A stretch of 64,000 bases of DNA from Rubripirellula lacrimiformis (lineage in GTDB: Bacteria > Planctomycetota > Planctomycetia > Pirellulales > Pirellulaceae). The notes under the pieces were generated by a model. That model saw nothing but the letters and a program-made list of their open reading frames with translations. It was not told the origin of the DNA and did not search any database. Of the stretch, positions 18,567 through 27,705 are shown one piece after another. Made by a program: the position numbers and the translations under genes. The DNA lies in contig NZ_CP036525.1 of assembly GCF_007741535.1 (NCBI RefSeq), positions 2,790,001-2,854,000 of the forward strand, in the 5' to 3' direction. Positions within the stretch are counted from its first letter, which is position 1. Every line of letters starts with the position of its first letter.

Positions 18567-19751
18567 ATGTACGGCGATTTTCAAAACCATCTGAAAGACC
18601 AGATTCAACAAATTCGCGATAGCGGTCTGTACAAGTCCGAGCGAACGATCACGTCGGCCCAAGACGTGCGAATCCGCGTGGGCGACGACCGGTCGGTGTT
18701 GAATCTATGCGCAAACAACTATCTGGGGCTGTCGGATCAACCGGCCGTCCGTGAAGCGGCTCATCAGGGGTTGGACCAATGGGGATATGGTCTGTCGTCG
18801 GTGCGGTTCATTTGCGGAACGCAGACGATTCATAAGGACCTGGAAGATCGGTTGAGCACTTTTCTGGGGATGGAAGACACGATTTTGTATACATCGTGTT
18901 TCGATGCCAACGGTGGTTTGTTCGAGACGATGTTGACCGCCGAAGACGCGGTCATATCGGACGAACTGAACCATGCGTCGATCATTGACGGCATCCGGTT
19001 GTGCAAGGCCCAGCGGTATCGATATCGCAACAACGACTTGGCCGACTTGGAAGCTCGATTGCAGGAATCCCAATCGGCGCGGTTCCGCATGATCGCCACC
19101 GACGGCGTGTTTTCGATGGATGGCACGATCGCCAACCTGCCGGGAATCTGCGATTTGGCGGACCGATACAACGCGATCGTGATGGTCGATGATTCTCACT
19201 CAGTCGGTTTCATGGGACGCCGTGGACGCGGGACTCACGAACATCACGACGTGATGGACCGAATCGATATCATCACCGGGACACTCGGCAAAGCGCTTGG
19301 CGGAGCCAGCGGCGGATACACCAGCGGGCGACGTGAAGTCGTCGATCTGCTGCGACAACGGTCGCGCCCCTATCTGTTTTCCAATTCGGTTGCGCCGCCG
19401 ATTGTTGCCGGATCGATTGCTGCGATCGATTTGCTAAACGAATCCACCGAGCTCCGCGATCGGCTGGAATCCAACACGCGGTTCTTCCGAGCTGGGTTGG
19501 AAAAAGCCGGCTTTGACTTGGTGCCTGGCGAACATCCCATCGTGCCCATCATGTTGGGCGACGCGGTGATCGCGACTCAGATGGCTGACATGATGCTGGA
19601 AAAAGGCGTCTACGTCATCGGTTTCTCGTTCCCCGTGGTGCCCAAGGGCAAGGCACGAATTCGAACGCAAGTTTCAGCCGCGCATTCGCAAGAAGATTTG
19701 GCGATGGCGATCGAAAAGTTCACCGAAGCGAAGCATGAACTCGGGCTTTAA
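18567..19751 (+). CDS. kbl: Glycine C-acetyltransferase (2-amino-3-ketobutyrate CoA ligase)
   Basis: This 394-residue PLP enzyme cleaves 2-amino-3-ketobutyrate with CoA to glycine and acetyl-CoA. It is an alpha-oxoamine synthase: CANNYLGLS near the N-terminus, [34 protein letters not shown], and the PLP-lysine region [15 protein letters not shown]. Length matches E. coli Kbl (398). It is 21 bases downstream of tdh, so the pair is almost certainly cotranscribed. Its downstream end abuts the large repeat array. Confidence 0.96.
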   Translation: MYGDFQNHLKDQIQQIRDSGLYKSERTITSAQDVRIRVGDDRSVLNLCANNYLGLSDQPAVREAAHQGLDQWGYGLSSVRFICGTQTIHKDLEDRLSTFLGMEDTILYTSCFDANGGLFETMLTAEDAVISDELNHASIIDGIRLCKAQRYRYRNNDLADLEARLQESQSARFRMIATDGVFSMDGTIANLPGICDLADRYNAIVMVDDSHSVGFMGRRGRGTHEHHDVMDRIDIITGTLGKALGGASGGYTSGRREVVDLLRQRSRPYLFSNSVAPPIVAGSIAAIDLLNESTELRDRLESNTRFFRAGLEKAGFDLVPGEHPIVPIMLGDAVIATQMADMMLEKGVYVIGFSFPVVPKGKARIRTQVSAAHSQEDLAMAIEKFTEAKHELGL

Positions 19752-19832
19752 AGCAGTTGGGCAGCAGTCGTTCGGTGGATTAGCCGTTTGGGAAAACGTA
19801 GCGAAGCGTTCATTCCCCAAGTCTGGAGCATT

Positions 19833-21890
19833 TTTTCGTAGCGGAGCTCGCCAAGAGTTCGTCGATTGAGTGAGCCGTGATCGCGTGAGCGGCCGGGAAT
19901 CCCCCTGCAAAAAATTCCCGTGGCCTCACGGCCAGCGGCTCACCGTTGCCGTAGAGCGTTCAACTACATCGACGAGCCGCCACGATTTTCGGTCGATGAG
20001 TGTGAAGTCACCGAAAGTCTTGAGGGTTCGTCGATTGAGTGAGCCGTGATCGGGTGAGCGGCCGGGAATCCCCCCCCGCAAAAAATTCCCGTGGCCTCAC
20101 GGCCAGCGGCTCACCATTGCCGTTGAGAGTTCGACAACATTAACGAGCCGGCACGAGTTTCGGTCGGTGAGTGTGAGTCACCGAAAGTCTTGGGGGTTTG
20201 TCGATTGAGTGAGCCGTGGTCGCGTGAGCGGCCGGGAATCCCCCCCGCAAAAAATTCCCGTGGCCTCACGGCCAGCGGCTCACCATTGCTGTTGAGAGTT
20301 CGACAACATTAACGAGCCGGCACGAGTTTCGGTCGGTGAGTGTGAAGTCACCGAAAGTCTTGGGGGTTCGTCGATTGAGTGAGCCGTGATCGCATGAGCG
20401 GCCGGGAATCCCCCCCGCAAAAAATTCCCGTGGCCTCACGGCCAGCGGCTCACAATTGCTGTTGAGAGTTCGACAACATTAACGAGCCGGCACGAGTTTC
20501 GGTCGATGAGTGTGAAATCACCGAAAGTCTTGGGGGTTCGTCGATTGAGTGAGCCGTGATCGCGTGAGCGGCCGGGCATCCCTCCCCCGCAAAAAATTCC
20601 CGTGGCCTCACGGCCAGCGGCTCACCATTGCTGTTGAGAGTTCGACAACATTAACGAGCCGGCACGAGTTTCGGTCGGTGAGTGTGAAATCACCGAAAGT
20701 CTTGGTGGTTCGTCGATTGAGTGAGCCGTGATCGCGTGAGCGGCCGGGAATCCCCCCCTGCAAAAAATTCCCGTGGCCTCACGGCCAGCGGCTCACCATT
20801 GCTGTTGAGAGTTCGACAACATTAACGAGCCGGCACGAGTTTCGGTCGGTGAGTGTGAAATCACCGAAAGTCTTGGTGGTTCGTCGATTGAGTGAGCCGT
20901 GATCGCGTGAGCGGCCGGGCATCCCTCCCCCGCAAAAAATTCCCGTGGCCTCACGGCCAGCGGCTCACCATTGCCGTAGAGCGTTCGACTACATCGACAA
21001 ACCGCCACGATTTTCGGTCGATGAGTGTGAAGTCACCGAAAGTCTTGGGGGTTCGTCGATTGAGTGAGCCGTGATCGCGTGAGCGGCCGGGAATCCTCCC
21101 CCGCAAAAAATTCCCGTGGCCTCACGGCCAGCGGCTCACCATTGCTGTTGAGAGTTCGACAACATTAACGAGCCGCCACGAGTTTCGGTCGGTGAGTGTG
21201 AAATCACCGAAAGTCTTGGTGGTTCGTCGATTGAGTGAGCCGTGATCGCGTGAGCGGCCGGGAATCCCCCCCTGCAAAAAATTCCCGTGGCCTCACGGCC
21301 AGCGGCTCACCGTTGCCGTAGAGCGTTCAACAACATCGACAGGCCGCCAACAGTTTCGGTCGGTGAGTGTGAAATCACCGAAAGTCTTGAGGGTTCGTCG
21401 ATTGAGTGAGCCGTGATCGCGTGAGCGGCCGGGCATCCCTCCCCCGCAAAAAATTCCCGTGGCCTCACGGCCAGCGGCTCACCATTGCCGTAGAGCGTTC
21501 GACTACATCGACGAGCCGCCACGATTTTCGGTCGGTGAGTGTGAAATCACCGAAAGTCTTGAGGGTTCGTCGATTGAGTGAGCCGTGATCGCGTGAGCGG
21601 CCGGGCATCCCTCCCCCGCAAAAAATTCCCGTGGCCTCACGGCCAGCGGCTCACCATTGCTGTTGAGAGTTCGACAACATTAACGAGCCGCCACGAGTTT
21701 CGGTCGGTGAGTGTGAAGTCACCGAAAGCCTTGGGGGTTCGTCGATTGAGTGAGCCGTGATCGGGTGAGCGGCCGGGAATCCCCCCCGCAAAAAATTCCC
21801 GTGGCCTCACGGCCAGCGGCTCACCGTTGCCGTTGAGAGTTCGACTACATCGACAAACCGTTGGCGAATTCCACTACGCGAAGTGCCTCG
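19833..21890. repeat. Palindromic element amplified into twelve ~171-bp tandem units
   Basis: Units start at about 19861, 20030, 20200, 20370, 20540, 20712, 20883, 21055, 21226, 21397, 21569 and 21741, with spacing 169-172 bases that varies mainly through a C-run. Each unit holds nested inverted repeats: GTGAGCCG pairs with CGGCTCAC, and GTGAGCGGCCGGGAAT pairs with ATTCCCGTGGCCTCAC. The array is bounded by imperfect inverted termini: CGTAGCGGAGCTCGCCAA at about 19840 and, on the opposite strand, CGTAGTGGAATTCGCCAA at about 21883. Small ORFs inside each unit (60 and 71 codons) are not kept in register between units and are not genes. It fills the gap between kbl and the hydrolase gene. Confidence 0.95.
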
Positions 21891-21913
21891 CTTTCGTTTG
21901 GATACTTGACGCA

Positions 21914-22927
21914 TCACTCGTCCTGATCTGCCAAGTCCAGGTACTTCGATAGTGCCGCGTCGAAACTGGTGAAGTGATCGCCGGGCACGATCTCGAGGTG
22001 CAAGTTCGATTCGCCAGGGGCTTCGGATTCTGCGATGGCGATCGAATCGCGTAGATTGTCTTGTTCGCCCAGGTAGGCATAGTGGTCACGCTGCATGTGC
22101 GAAATGTTCCCTAGCAGCAGTCTTGCCATGCGTTCCTCGGGCGTGTTGTTGAACGGCACATCGCTGGCCCAGCCCAGGAAAACGACTGGCGGATACAGGC
22201 CGCCGGAACTGCCGCTGTGTCGGATCGGCACTTGGTCCAACAGGCTTAGCATGGCCGACACGCCGCCGCCGACGCTGTGTCCAAACACATAGACGCGGTT
22301 CGGGGCGACGTCTGGTTGCGATGCCAACCACGTCGCAGCAGCCTTGGCATCGTCAGCTTCGCCCAGGAACATTTCGAAGTTCCCAGGGTTCCCGTTTTCG
22401 CCCCGAAGTGCCGGGGCCATCACGACGTATCCTCGATCGGAAGCTTCCTGGCACGCCAACAGGTCGCCTATTCCAAACGCAAAACCGCCATGCAGAAACA
22501 CAAGCCCTGGGCGCTTGGGGGGGCTGCCCGGTTCGGCACCCGTTGCGGTTTGCTGCGGTCGCATCACCCATGCTTTTAGCGATAGGTCACCCGATGGATA
22601 GCTGACCTGTTCGACGCCCGGTGGCAACGGTTCGTCGTCGTAGTCTTGCGGTGCCGGGCCAGGCGTCAACAACTGAGTTTGAAAACCGTCACGCCACTGC
22701 GTGTACGTCATCCCATCGGGCAGTTCGGCCGACCCCAAAGACTGCTGATAGAAGCTGTTTGCAAACCAGCCTCCGACACCACAGCAAACCAACAACATCG
22801 CGGCAATCACGCCGCCGATGATCAACCACGTTTTGCCTGAACCGATAGAACTAGCCACGATAAGTCTGCTTAGCGAAGTATGAAAAGATGAAATCAGGAA
22901 ATCATCGTACCACTGACCAAGTGGCAA
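21914..22927 (-). CDS. Membrane-anchored alpha/beta hydrolase
   Basis: A 337-residue protein with one N-terminal transmembrane segment (about residues 34-55) and an extracytoplasmic alpha/beta-hydrolase domain of the prolyl-oligopeptidase/dienelactone-hydrolase type. The oxyanion segment is VFLHGGFAFG, the nucleophile elbow is VFGHSVGGG (Ser), and a C-terminal GDHFTSF contains the likely catalytic His. The substrate cannot be told. The start is uncertain: the ATG at 22927 gives 23 residues before the membrane helix, while a GTG at 22858 would start with VASSIGSGKTW. The mfnD-like gene lies 30 bases downstream on the same strand. Confidence 0.85.
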   Translation of the reverse strand: MPLGQWYDDFLISSFHTSLSRLIVASSIGSGKTWLIIGGVIAAMLLVCCGVGGWFANSFYQQSLGSAELPDGMTYTQWRDGFQTQLLTPGPAPQDYDDEPLPPGVEQVSYPSGDLSLKAWVMRPQQTATGAEPGSPPKRPGLVFLHGGFAFGIGDLLACQEASDRGYVVMAPALRGENGNPGNFEMFLGEADDAKAAATWLASQPDVAPNRVYVFGHSVGGGVSAMLSLLDQVPIRHSGSSGGLYPPVVFLGWASDVPFNNTPEERMARLLLGNISHMQRDHYAYLGEQDNLRDSIAIAESEAPGESNLHLEIVPGDHFTSFDAALSKYLDLADQDE

Positions 22928-22957
22928 CGTCAGCGTTTGTTGCCACGATCCATGGGG

Positions 22958-23983
22958 TCAAGCAAACTCTGCCACAGCATTGTTGATCCATACCTCGCCT
23001 TCGGAATTCCACCTGACGGAATCCACTGGCGTGCAGCAAGAAACCGGGCCGGTTTCTAGGTCAAACAAACGCGCAGCCAGGTTGCCGTGGATCATCCGTC
23101 GCAGACCCACATAGGACGTCGTCAATCGTGGATTGATCTCGATCACGAAGTCTTCGCTGGGACGTTCGCCCAGCAGGATGTCCAGGCCGACGATGCCTCG
23201 TACCGTTGGTGGCATCACTTCGATCGTTCGCATCGCAAGCGCGGTCGCACGACGTTGCGCGTCGTCATCCAGCGGCCCTTGGCCTCCGGTGTATTCGCAA
23301 GTGTTGTCGCAAAGTTGCTGAGAAACTGCGGGCAGGAAAACCGTATGAGTTTTCGAAGCAACCAGTGCGATGGAGATCGACCGGCCGGGCATCCAGGCCT
23401 GCAGGATGCCGTTCTTTTCCAGCGACGCGCGGGCTTCTTCTAGCGAATCAAATTTCTTGATCTCTTTGGTTCCACAGCCGTCGCGTGGTTTGACCACAAA
23501 TTTGTTGTACTTGGCGAGTTTCTTGACGAACCGCTTGTCGTTCAACGTCATGTAGATCGGGTGGGCAACGCCCGCGGAAATCAGTGTCTTGGCGGTCAGC
23601 CATTTGTCGCTGGCGACTCGCAAGAAATCTCCGCTGCCGGCGATCACGTCGACCCCGCCGGCGCGAAGCATCGCAACGGCTTTGGCCAGGACGCCATCGC
23701 TTTCGGGGGCAACGATGAGGGCTGCATCGCAGTTTTTAGCGGCCTCGATCCACTGCCCCCACAAAGGTGCGCTGGGATCGATTTCGATGGTTTCGGTGAC
23801 GTTTAGCGGCATCGACGCAAAGCGAGCATCCAACGGGACCACCGTCTCTGCAACGCTGGCCAAGTCGGTTGACACACTGCGCAGCATTGCAGCGCCTTCG
23901 CGCCTTAGGGATAGCGGAATCTGATCAATGGCGTGCCCCGCCAATCCACCGCCACAAACATACTCTCCTACAAAGATACGCAT
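22958..23983 (-). CDS. mfnD: ATP-grasp ligase, MfnD-type (tyramine/tyrosine-glutamate ligase of methanofuran synthesis)
   Basis: This 341-residue protein begins MRIFVGEYVCGGGLAG, then shows ATP-grasp features: KFVVKPRDGCGTKEI (ATP-binding lysine and loop), ILQAWMPGRSISIALV, and the metal-binding EINPRLTTSYVGLRR. It matches the ATP-grasp protein (MfnD in methanogens, Orf17 in methylotrophs) that adds glutamate to the phenolic part of methanofuran. In methylotrophic bacteria the acceptor is thought to be tyrosine rather than tyramine. The ATG at 23983 is chosen because GGGAAG lies about 9 bases upstream. It is separated from mfnEF by about 5.7 kb. Confidence 0.78.
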   Translation of the reverse strand: MRIFVGEYVCGGGLAGHAIDQIPLSLRREGAAMLRSVSTDLASVAETVVPLDARFASMPLNVTETIEIDPSAPLWGQWIEAAKNCDAALIVAPESDGVLAKAVAMLRAGGVDVIAGSGDFLRVASDKWLTAKTLISAGVAHPIYMTLNDKRFVKKLAKYNKFVVKPRDGCGTKEIKKFDSLEEARASLEKNGILQAWMPGRSISIALVASKTHTVFLPAVSQQLCDNTCEYTGGQGPLDDDAQRRATALAMRTIEVMPPTVRGIVGLDILLGERPSEDFVIEINPRLTTSYVGLRRMIHGNLAARLFDLETGPVSCCTPVDSVRWNSEGEVWINNAVAEFA

Positions 23984-24201
23984 CCATTTCTTCCCAACTG
24001 GGAACACGAATCACGGCAGCGCCGTGCGGTCGCATTTATCATAACAAATGCAGCGAGGTCTGATGGCGAAAGCCCCCAACTGTCGAATCCCCCAGCTTGG
24101 GGTAGCGGTCTGGGCGAAATCGATCATCGAAAGGCGAGCAAAAATGGCCCGGTTTGGCGTGTTTGGCCGGGTGGCGATTGGGGCGTTCGTTTTGGGGGCG
24201 C

Positions 24202-24264
24202 GCGGGGCGTTGCCCACGCGGTTAAACGATTGAAGTGCACCGCTGTTCGCGCGGGGCGATGCCC
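24202..24264. repeat. 49-bp tandem repeat, left part (interrupted by the IS)
   Basis: One full 49-base unit (24202-24250, starting GCGGGGCGTTGCCCACGCGG) and the first 14 bases of a second. The unit continues after the insertion element at 25796. Joining 24251-24264 to 25796-25830 restores exactly 49 bases. Confidence 0.92.
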
Positions 24265-25785
24265 CTCTTTATCCTACACATCTATTTTAAGCCTTTGATT
24301 GCCAAATAGGCTTCGTGGTAGGCATGGGCTTTGAGCAGACCACGCCAGATGGTCGTCGAGCCTGGAGGTCCTTGCCCGTGTTGGTCTACGTAGCCACCTA
24401 GTTTGGCAATCACTCGACAAAAATCTTTCAGCGTCGGTGGGGTATCGCTGTGCAAAACACCGCCTTCAACGACCGTCATCACCGCTTGCCAAAACGTCGC
24501 ATCGTAGATCGCCCCGCAGCTTGCCTCCGGAGTGACACGCGAAGCGCTTTTAAGTTGCTCGACTCGGAATGCCGTGATCATCAAGGCGGCCACAGCGTTC
24601 AAATATGCGTCAATACTTTGATACTTCAGCTTCTCTATCCTCATCCCGCTCTTGAGCGTCTTGAAAAAAACCTCGATGTCCCAGCGCCTGCAGTATGCTG
24701 ATAAAACTAGCTCGATCTGAGCCAAACTGGTCACCGCGAGTGAAGTAAAGAGTACCCAGTGGATCGGCTCGCACCCCACCGGAGGATCAAGCTCAACCGC
24801 TTCGACAACTTGAAGCTCCACGCGAGCAACCTTTCCGCCGGGACGCTGCGGGCCATGCACTTGAACCGTCTTCGCACGAACCGAGATCGTTGCAGTGCGG
24901 CCGTCGCGGTTGCTTCGGCGTTTGCGGCTTTCACCGCTAATTAACGACTTTCGTGGCGAAACACTGACTTCAAATTCGTGCGAAAAAGGGACTTCGGCAA
25001 TCGCCTCGCTCAGCACCTTGGGTTGTTCAGCAGAGCCAAGATAGACTCGCCGATCCTGACATCCGCGGATAACGAAATCATAGTTTTCGGCCAGATCATT
25101 GTTCTGGATGAGCAACTCGTAGATGTCTGATTCGCTGTCCGAGACGCCGATGTAATGAGTTTGAGGGTTTGCCAGAGCGATCTGTTCGCCGCTTTGCATC
25201 AGTTCAAGCCAACGAGCGCTTTCCTTTTCTTCAAACGCCATGGTCCTGATCTCGCGATCGCGTTGAGCTTTGCCCACGTTTTGGCGAATCGAGTCACGTG
25301 TCCAGATAAGTTGGTCAACGCAACCCAAGACGAGACCATCGAGAGTGACGGCATAAAGCGGATGCAGAAAGAATCCCCGCTTTTTTACGTCCTCCAGAGG
25401 CCCGGCACCGACGACTTGACGCGAAGGTTTGGTGAGATCGCAAACGGTGGTGTCCTGTGCCAGCACGACGACATCGTACTTGGCTGACCGCTCCATCGTG
25501 GCTTGATTATGGGGCTGCAGAATTGCCATCCAGTTCACACTGGGGGTGTTGAAAAGCCGGTAAGTGGCAGTGAGGTCTGCAACTTCTCCGCACGCCGCCG
25601 GTGTCGAGGGCGCTACCTGATCGAACTGCTCAAGAATTCGCCTGAAGCGTTTACTTCGACGCTTGTCACCCAGGTCCAAAGTCCGAGTCTCTTCCTCAAT
25701 CCATCCTGGACACATCGAATCATCTCCGTCCCTTGAAGAAATGTCAGGGACGGAGTGTCTCAAGAAAGATGTGTAGGATAAAGAG
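24265..25785 (-). mobile_element. Complete IS4-family insertion sequence, 1521 bp
   Basis: The element has perfect 19-bp terminal inverted repeats (CTCTTTATCCTACACATCT at 24265-24283 and its complement at 25767-25785) and is flanked by a 10-bp direct repeat GGCGATGCCC (24255-24264 and 25786-25795), the expected target duplication. One transposase gene fills the interior and looks intact. It sits in a 49-bp tandem repeat, between the mfnD gene and the suf operon. Confidence 0.95.
24282..25715 (-). CDS. IS4-family (Tn5-like) DDE transposase
   Basis: The 477-residue transposase is nearly the same length as Tn5 transposase (476). An N-terminal Tn5-like DNA-binding region (WIEEETRTLDLGDKRRSKRF) is followed by the RNase-H fold: first Asp in VLAQDTTVCDL, second Asp in VSDSESD, and the Y-(2)-R-(3)-E-(6)-K signature as YCRRWDIEVFFKTLK, which contains the catalytic Glu. 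The C-terminal Tn5-type dimerisation region follows. No frameshift or premature stop was seen, so the element may be active. The stop codon overlaps the left inverted repeat. The ATG at 25715 is preferred; the longer open frame runs through the right terminus and out of the IS. Confidence 0.95.
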   Translation of the reverse strand: MCPGWIEEETRTLDLGDKRRSKRFRRILEQFDQVAPSTPAACGEVADLTATYRLFNTPSVNWMAILQPHNQATMERSAKYDVVVLAQDTTVCDLTKPSRQVVGAGPLEDVKKRGFFLHPLYAVTLDGLVLGCVDQLIWTRDSIRQNVGKAQRDREIRTMAFEEKESARWLELMQSGEQIALANPQTHYIGVSDSESDIYELLIQNNDLAENYDFVIRGCQDRRVYLGSAEQPKVLSEAIAEVPFSHEFEVSVSPRKSLISGESRKRRSNRDGRTATISVRAKTVQVHGPQRPGGKVARVELQVVEAVELDPPVGCEPIHWVLFTSLAVTSLAQIELVLSAYCRRWDIEVFFKTLKSGMRIEKLKYQSIDAYLNAVAALMITAFRVEQLKSASRVTPEASCGAIYDATFWQAVMTVVEGGVLHSDTPPTLKDFCRVIAKLGGYVDQHGQGPPGSTTIWRGLLKAHAYHEAYLAIKGLK

Positions 25786-25908
25786 GGCGATGCCCACGCG
25801 GTTAAACGATTGCAGTGCACCGCTGTTCGCGCGGGGCGTTGCCCACGCGGTTAAACGATTGAAGTGCGCCGCTGTTCGCGCGGGGGGATGCCCACGCGGT
25901 TAAACGAT
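25786..25908. repeat. 49-bp tandem repeat, right part
   Basis: After the 10-bp target duplication, the remainder of the interrupted unit (25796-25830) is followed by a complete unit (25831-25879) and a partial one (25880-25908). Units contain GCGGTTAAACGATT and CCGCTGTTCGC blocks. The array ends only about 7 bases from the stop of the DUF59 gene. Confidence 0.92.
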
Positions 25909-25914
25909 GCAGGC

Positions 25915-26235
25915 CTAAAAGATGCCCAGGTGGTCTCTTGCGTCGTCGGACATCATGTCTTGGCTCCACGGTGGCTCCATCACGACTTTGACTTCGCAAA
26001 GGTCCACTTCGTCCAGGCCTTCGGCGGCGCCCTTGGTACCGGCAACCAGTTGTGGGCCGGCTGGGCACATCGGGCTGGTCATCGTCATTTCGATGTTGAC
26101 GTCGTGACGCCCGTCTTCTTTTTCGTCGCCCACTGCCACCACGTAGATCAACCCTAGGTCGACGATGTTGACATACAGTTCAGGGTCGATGACTTGCTTT
26201 AAAGCTTCACGGACTTTGTCTTCGGCAAGTGCCAT
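25915..26235 (-). CDS. DUF59/MIP18-family iron-sulfur assembly protein (SufT-like)
   Basis: A 106-residue protein starting MALAEDKVREALKQVIDPEL, with DPELYVNIVDLGLIY and the MTSPMCPAG loop holding the conserved reactive Cys, and PPWSQDMMSDDAR near the C-terminus. These are diagnostic of the DUF59/PaaD/SufT family, which acts in maturation of Fe-S proteins. It is the last gene of the suf operon, 53 bases after sufD. Confidence 0.92.
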   Translation of the reverse strand: MALAEDKVREALKQVIDPELYVNIVDLGLIYVVAVGDEKEDGRHDVNIEMTMTSPMCPAGPQLVAGTKGAAEGLDEVDLCEVKVVMEPPWSQDMMSDDARDHLGIF

Positions 26236-26288
26236 GGCATTCTCTCTTACGGAACTACAGTTGGGGGATCAGTGGGTAGCGACAGGGA

Positions 26289-27605
26289 TCACTCGTACTC
26301 GCGTACTTGGCGAGCGATCGCTTGACCGAGTGCGTCGCGAACGCTTTCGATCGAAATGCGGTCAAAGATCTGTTGGAAGAATCCAATCACGATCATTCGG
26401 GTCGCTTCCTTTTGGGTGAAGCCACGGCAACGGGCGTAGAAGATCTGTTCTGCGTCGACCTGTGCAGTGGTGCTACCGTGTGTGCAGCGAACGTCGTCGG
26501 CTTCGATTTCCAATCCCGGAATCGAATCGGCTCGCGATGATCCCGAAAGGACAAGGTTGTCATTCCGTTGATAACCGTCGGTCTGTTGCGCGATCTTGTC
26601 GACCTTGATCATGCCCTTCCAGACGGTGCGGCTTTGATCTTGCTGGGCGGCCTTGTACAGGAAATCACTGTGGCACTGTGGTGCACGGTGATACTGTTGG
26701 GTGTGGTACGCCAGGTGTTGGCGACCTTCGGTGAACATCACGCCGTTGACTTGGCAATCGGCGCGTCGTCCGATCATGTCGACCGATTGGTTGACCTTGG
26801 ACAGATGGGACCCCATCGCTGCGATGGTCCACTGCAGTGTGGAATCGCGATCGATGACGGCTTTCTGGTGCGCGAAGTGGTACGTCTTCAGGCCCCATTC
26901 TTGCAAGTTGACGTAACGCAGGTGGGAACCAGGCTTCTGGATCAATTCGACCGAACCGATGTGCAGACCCTTGGCGTCTTCGGACACGCTGTTGGATTCA
27001 TGCAGCACGGTGGCTTCGGCGCCTTCGTCCAAGACAACCAGCGTGTGGGTTGTGTCCGTTCCGCCGTCGGACAGGATCGAACCAATGTGGATCGGTTTTT
27101 CGATCACGACGCCACGTGGAACGTACAGGAATTGTCCGCCGGAAAAGAATGCCGCGTGCAGGGCGGCGAACTTGTCGTAATCGGGATCGAATGCCGTGAA
27201 CAAGTGCTCGCGGACGAGGTCCGGATGTTCGGCAGCGATTCGTTCCAGCGATCCGAAAACCACGCCCTTGGCCGTCAGTTCAGGATCGATCTGTTCGCTC
27301 GTGACGCGGCTGTCGATCGTTTCAAGAGAACCGGCCAGGTCGACACCCTTCAGCAGTTGGTGGATCTGTGTGGTGTCGATCGATGGCAAGTCGCCGTCGA
27401 TCACGGGAACGCCAAATTTCTTGATTTGAAACGCTCGGATGTCAGTGCGGATCCATTCCTCGGCGCGCCGCTCGGGCCACGCCATGGCGTCGGCGTGTTG
27501 CCACGCTTCCCGGCGCATGTCGGTCAGCCAGTCAGGTTCGTTGCGAGATTCGATGAACTGGTCGAATCCGGCCGCATCGAACGAAGTTTCAGTGGTTGGG
27601 GTCAT
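26289..27605 (-). CDS. sufD: Fe-S cluster assembly protein SufD
   Basis: The 438-residue protein belongs to the SufB/SufD family with the right-handed beta-helix core. It shows FLYVPRGVVIEKPIHIGS, ATVLHESNS, and the C-terminal motif CTHGSTTAQVDAEQIFYARC followed by RGFTQKEATRMIVIGFF. In the SufBC2D complex SufD forms a heterodimer with SufB and helps build the cluster on the scaffold. It lies 100 bases downstream of sufB and 53 bases upstream of the DUF59 gene on the same strand. Confidence 0.95.
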   Translation of the reverse strand: MTPTTETSFDAAGFDQFIESRNEPDWLTDMRREAWQHADAMAWPERRAEEWIRTDIRAFQIKKFGVPVIDGDLPSIDTTQIHQLLKGVDLAGSLETIDSRVTSEQIDPELTAKGVVFGSLERIAAEHPDLVREHLFTAFDPDYDKFAALHAAFFSGGQFLYVPRGVVIEKPIHIGSILSDGGTDTTHTLVVLDEGAEATVLHESNSVSEDAKGLHIGSVELIQKPGSHLRYVNLQEWGLKTYHFAHQKAVIDRDSTLQWTIAAMGSHLSKVNQSVDMIGRRADCQVNGVMFTEGRQHLAYHTQQYHRAPQCHSDFLYKAAQQDQSRTVWKGMIKVDKIAQQTDGYQRNDNLVLSGSSRADSIPGLEIEADDVRCTHGSTTAQVDAEQIFYARCRGFTQKEATRMIVIGFFQQIFDRISIESVRDALGQAIARQVREYE

Positions 27606-27705
27606 CAGGTTGGTTGCACGAAGTAAAGCGAGTAAGTGGAGGACCGATTCTGCGCCGGCGACGCGGGGTGAGCGCCATCGCCGGTGATGGGATTGGAACG
27701 TCGGG

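Noticed and set aside
20549-21760. Repeated 60-codon plus-strand and 71-codon minus-strand frames in the 171-bp array
   Set aside because: Unit lengths vary between 169 and 172 bases, so frames are not preserved between units, and they consist of the palindromes themselves.
19833-21890. CRISPR array
   Set aside because: Units of about 171 bases follow each other directly without unique spacers, and no cas gene is present in the window.
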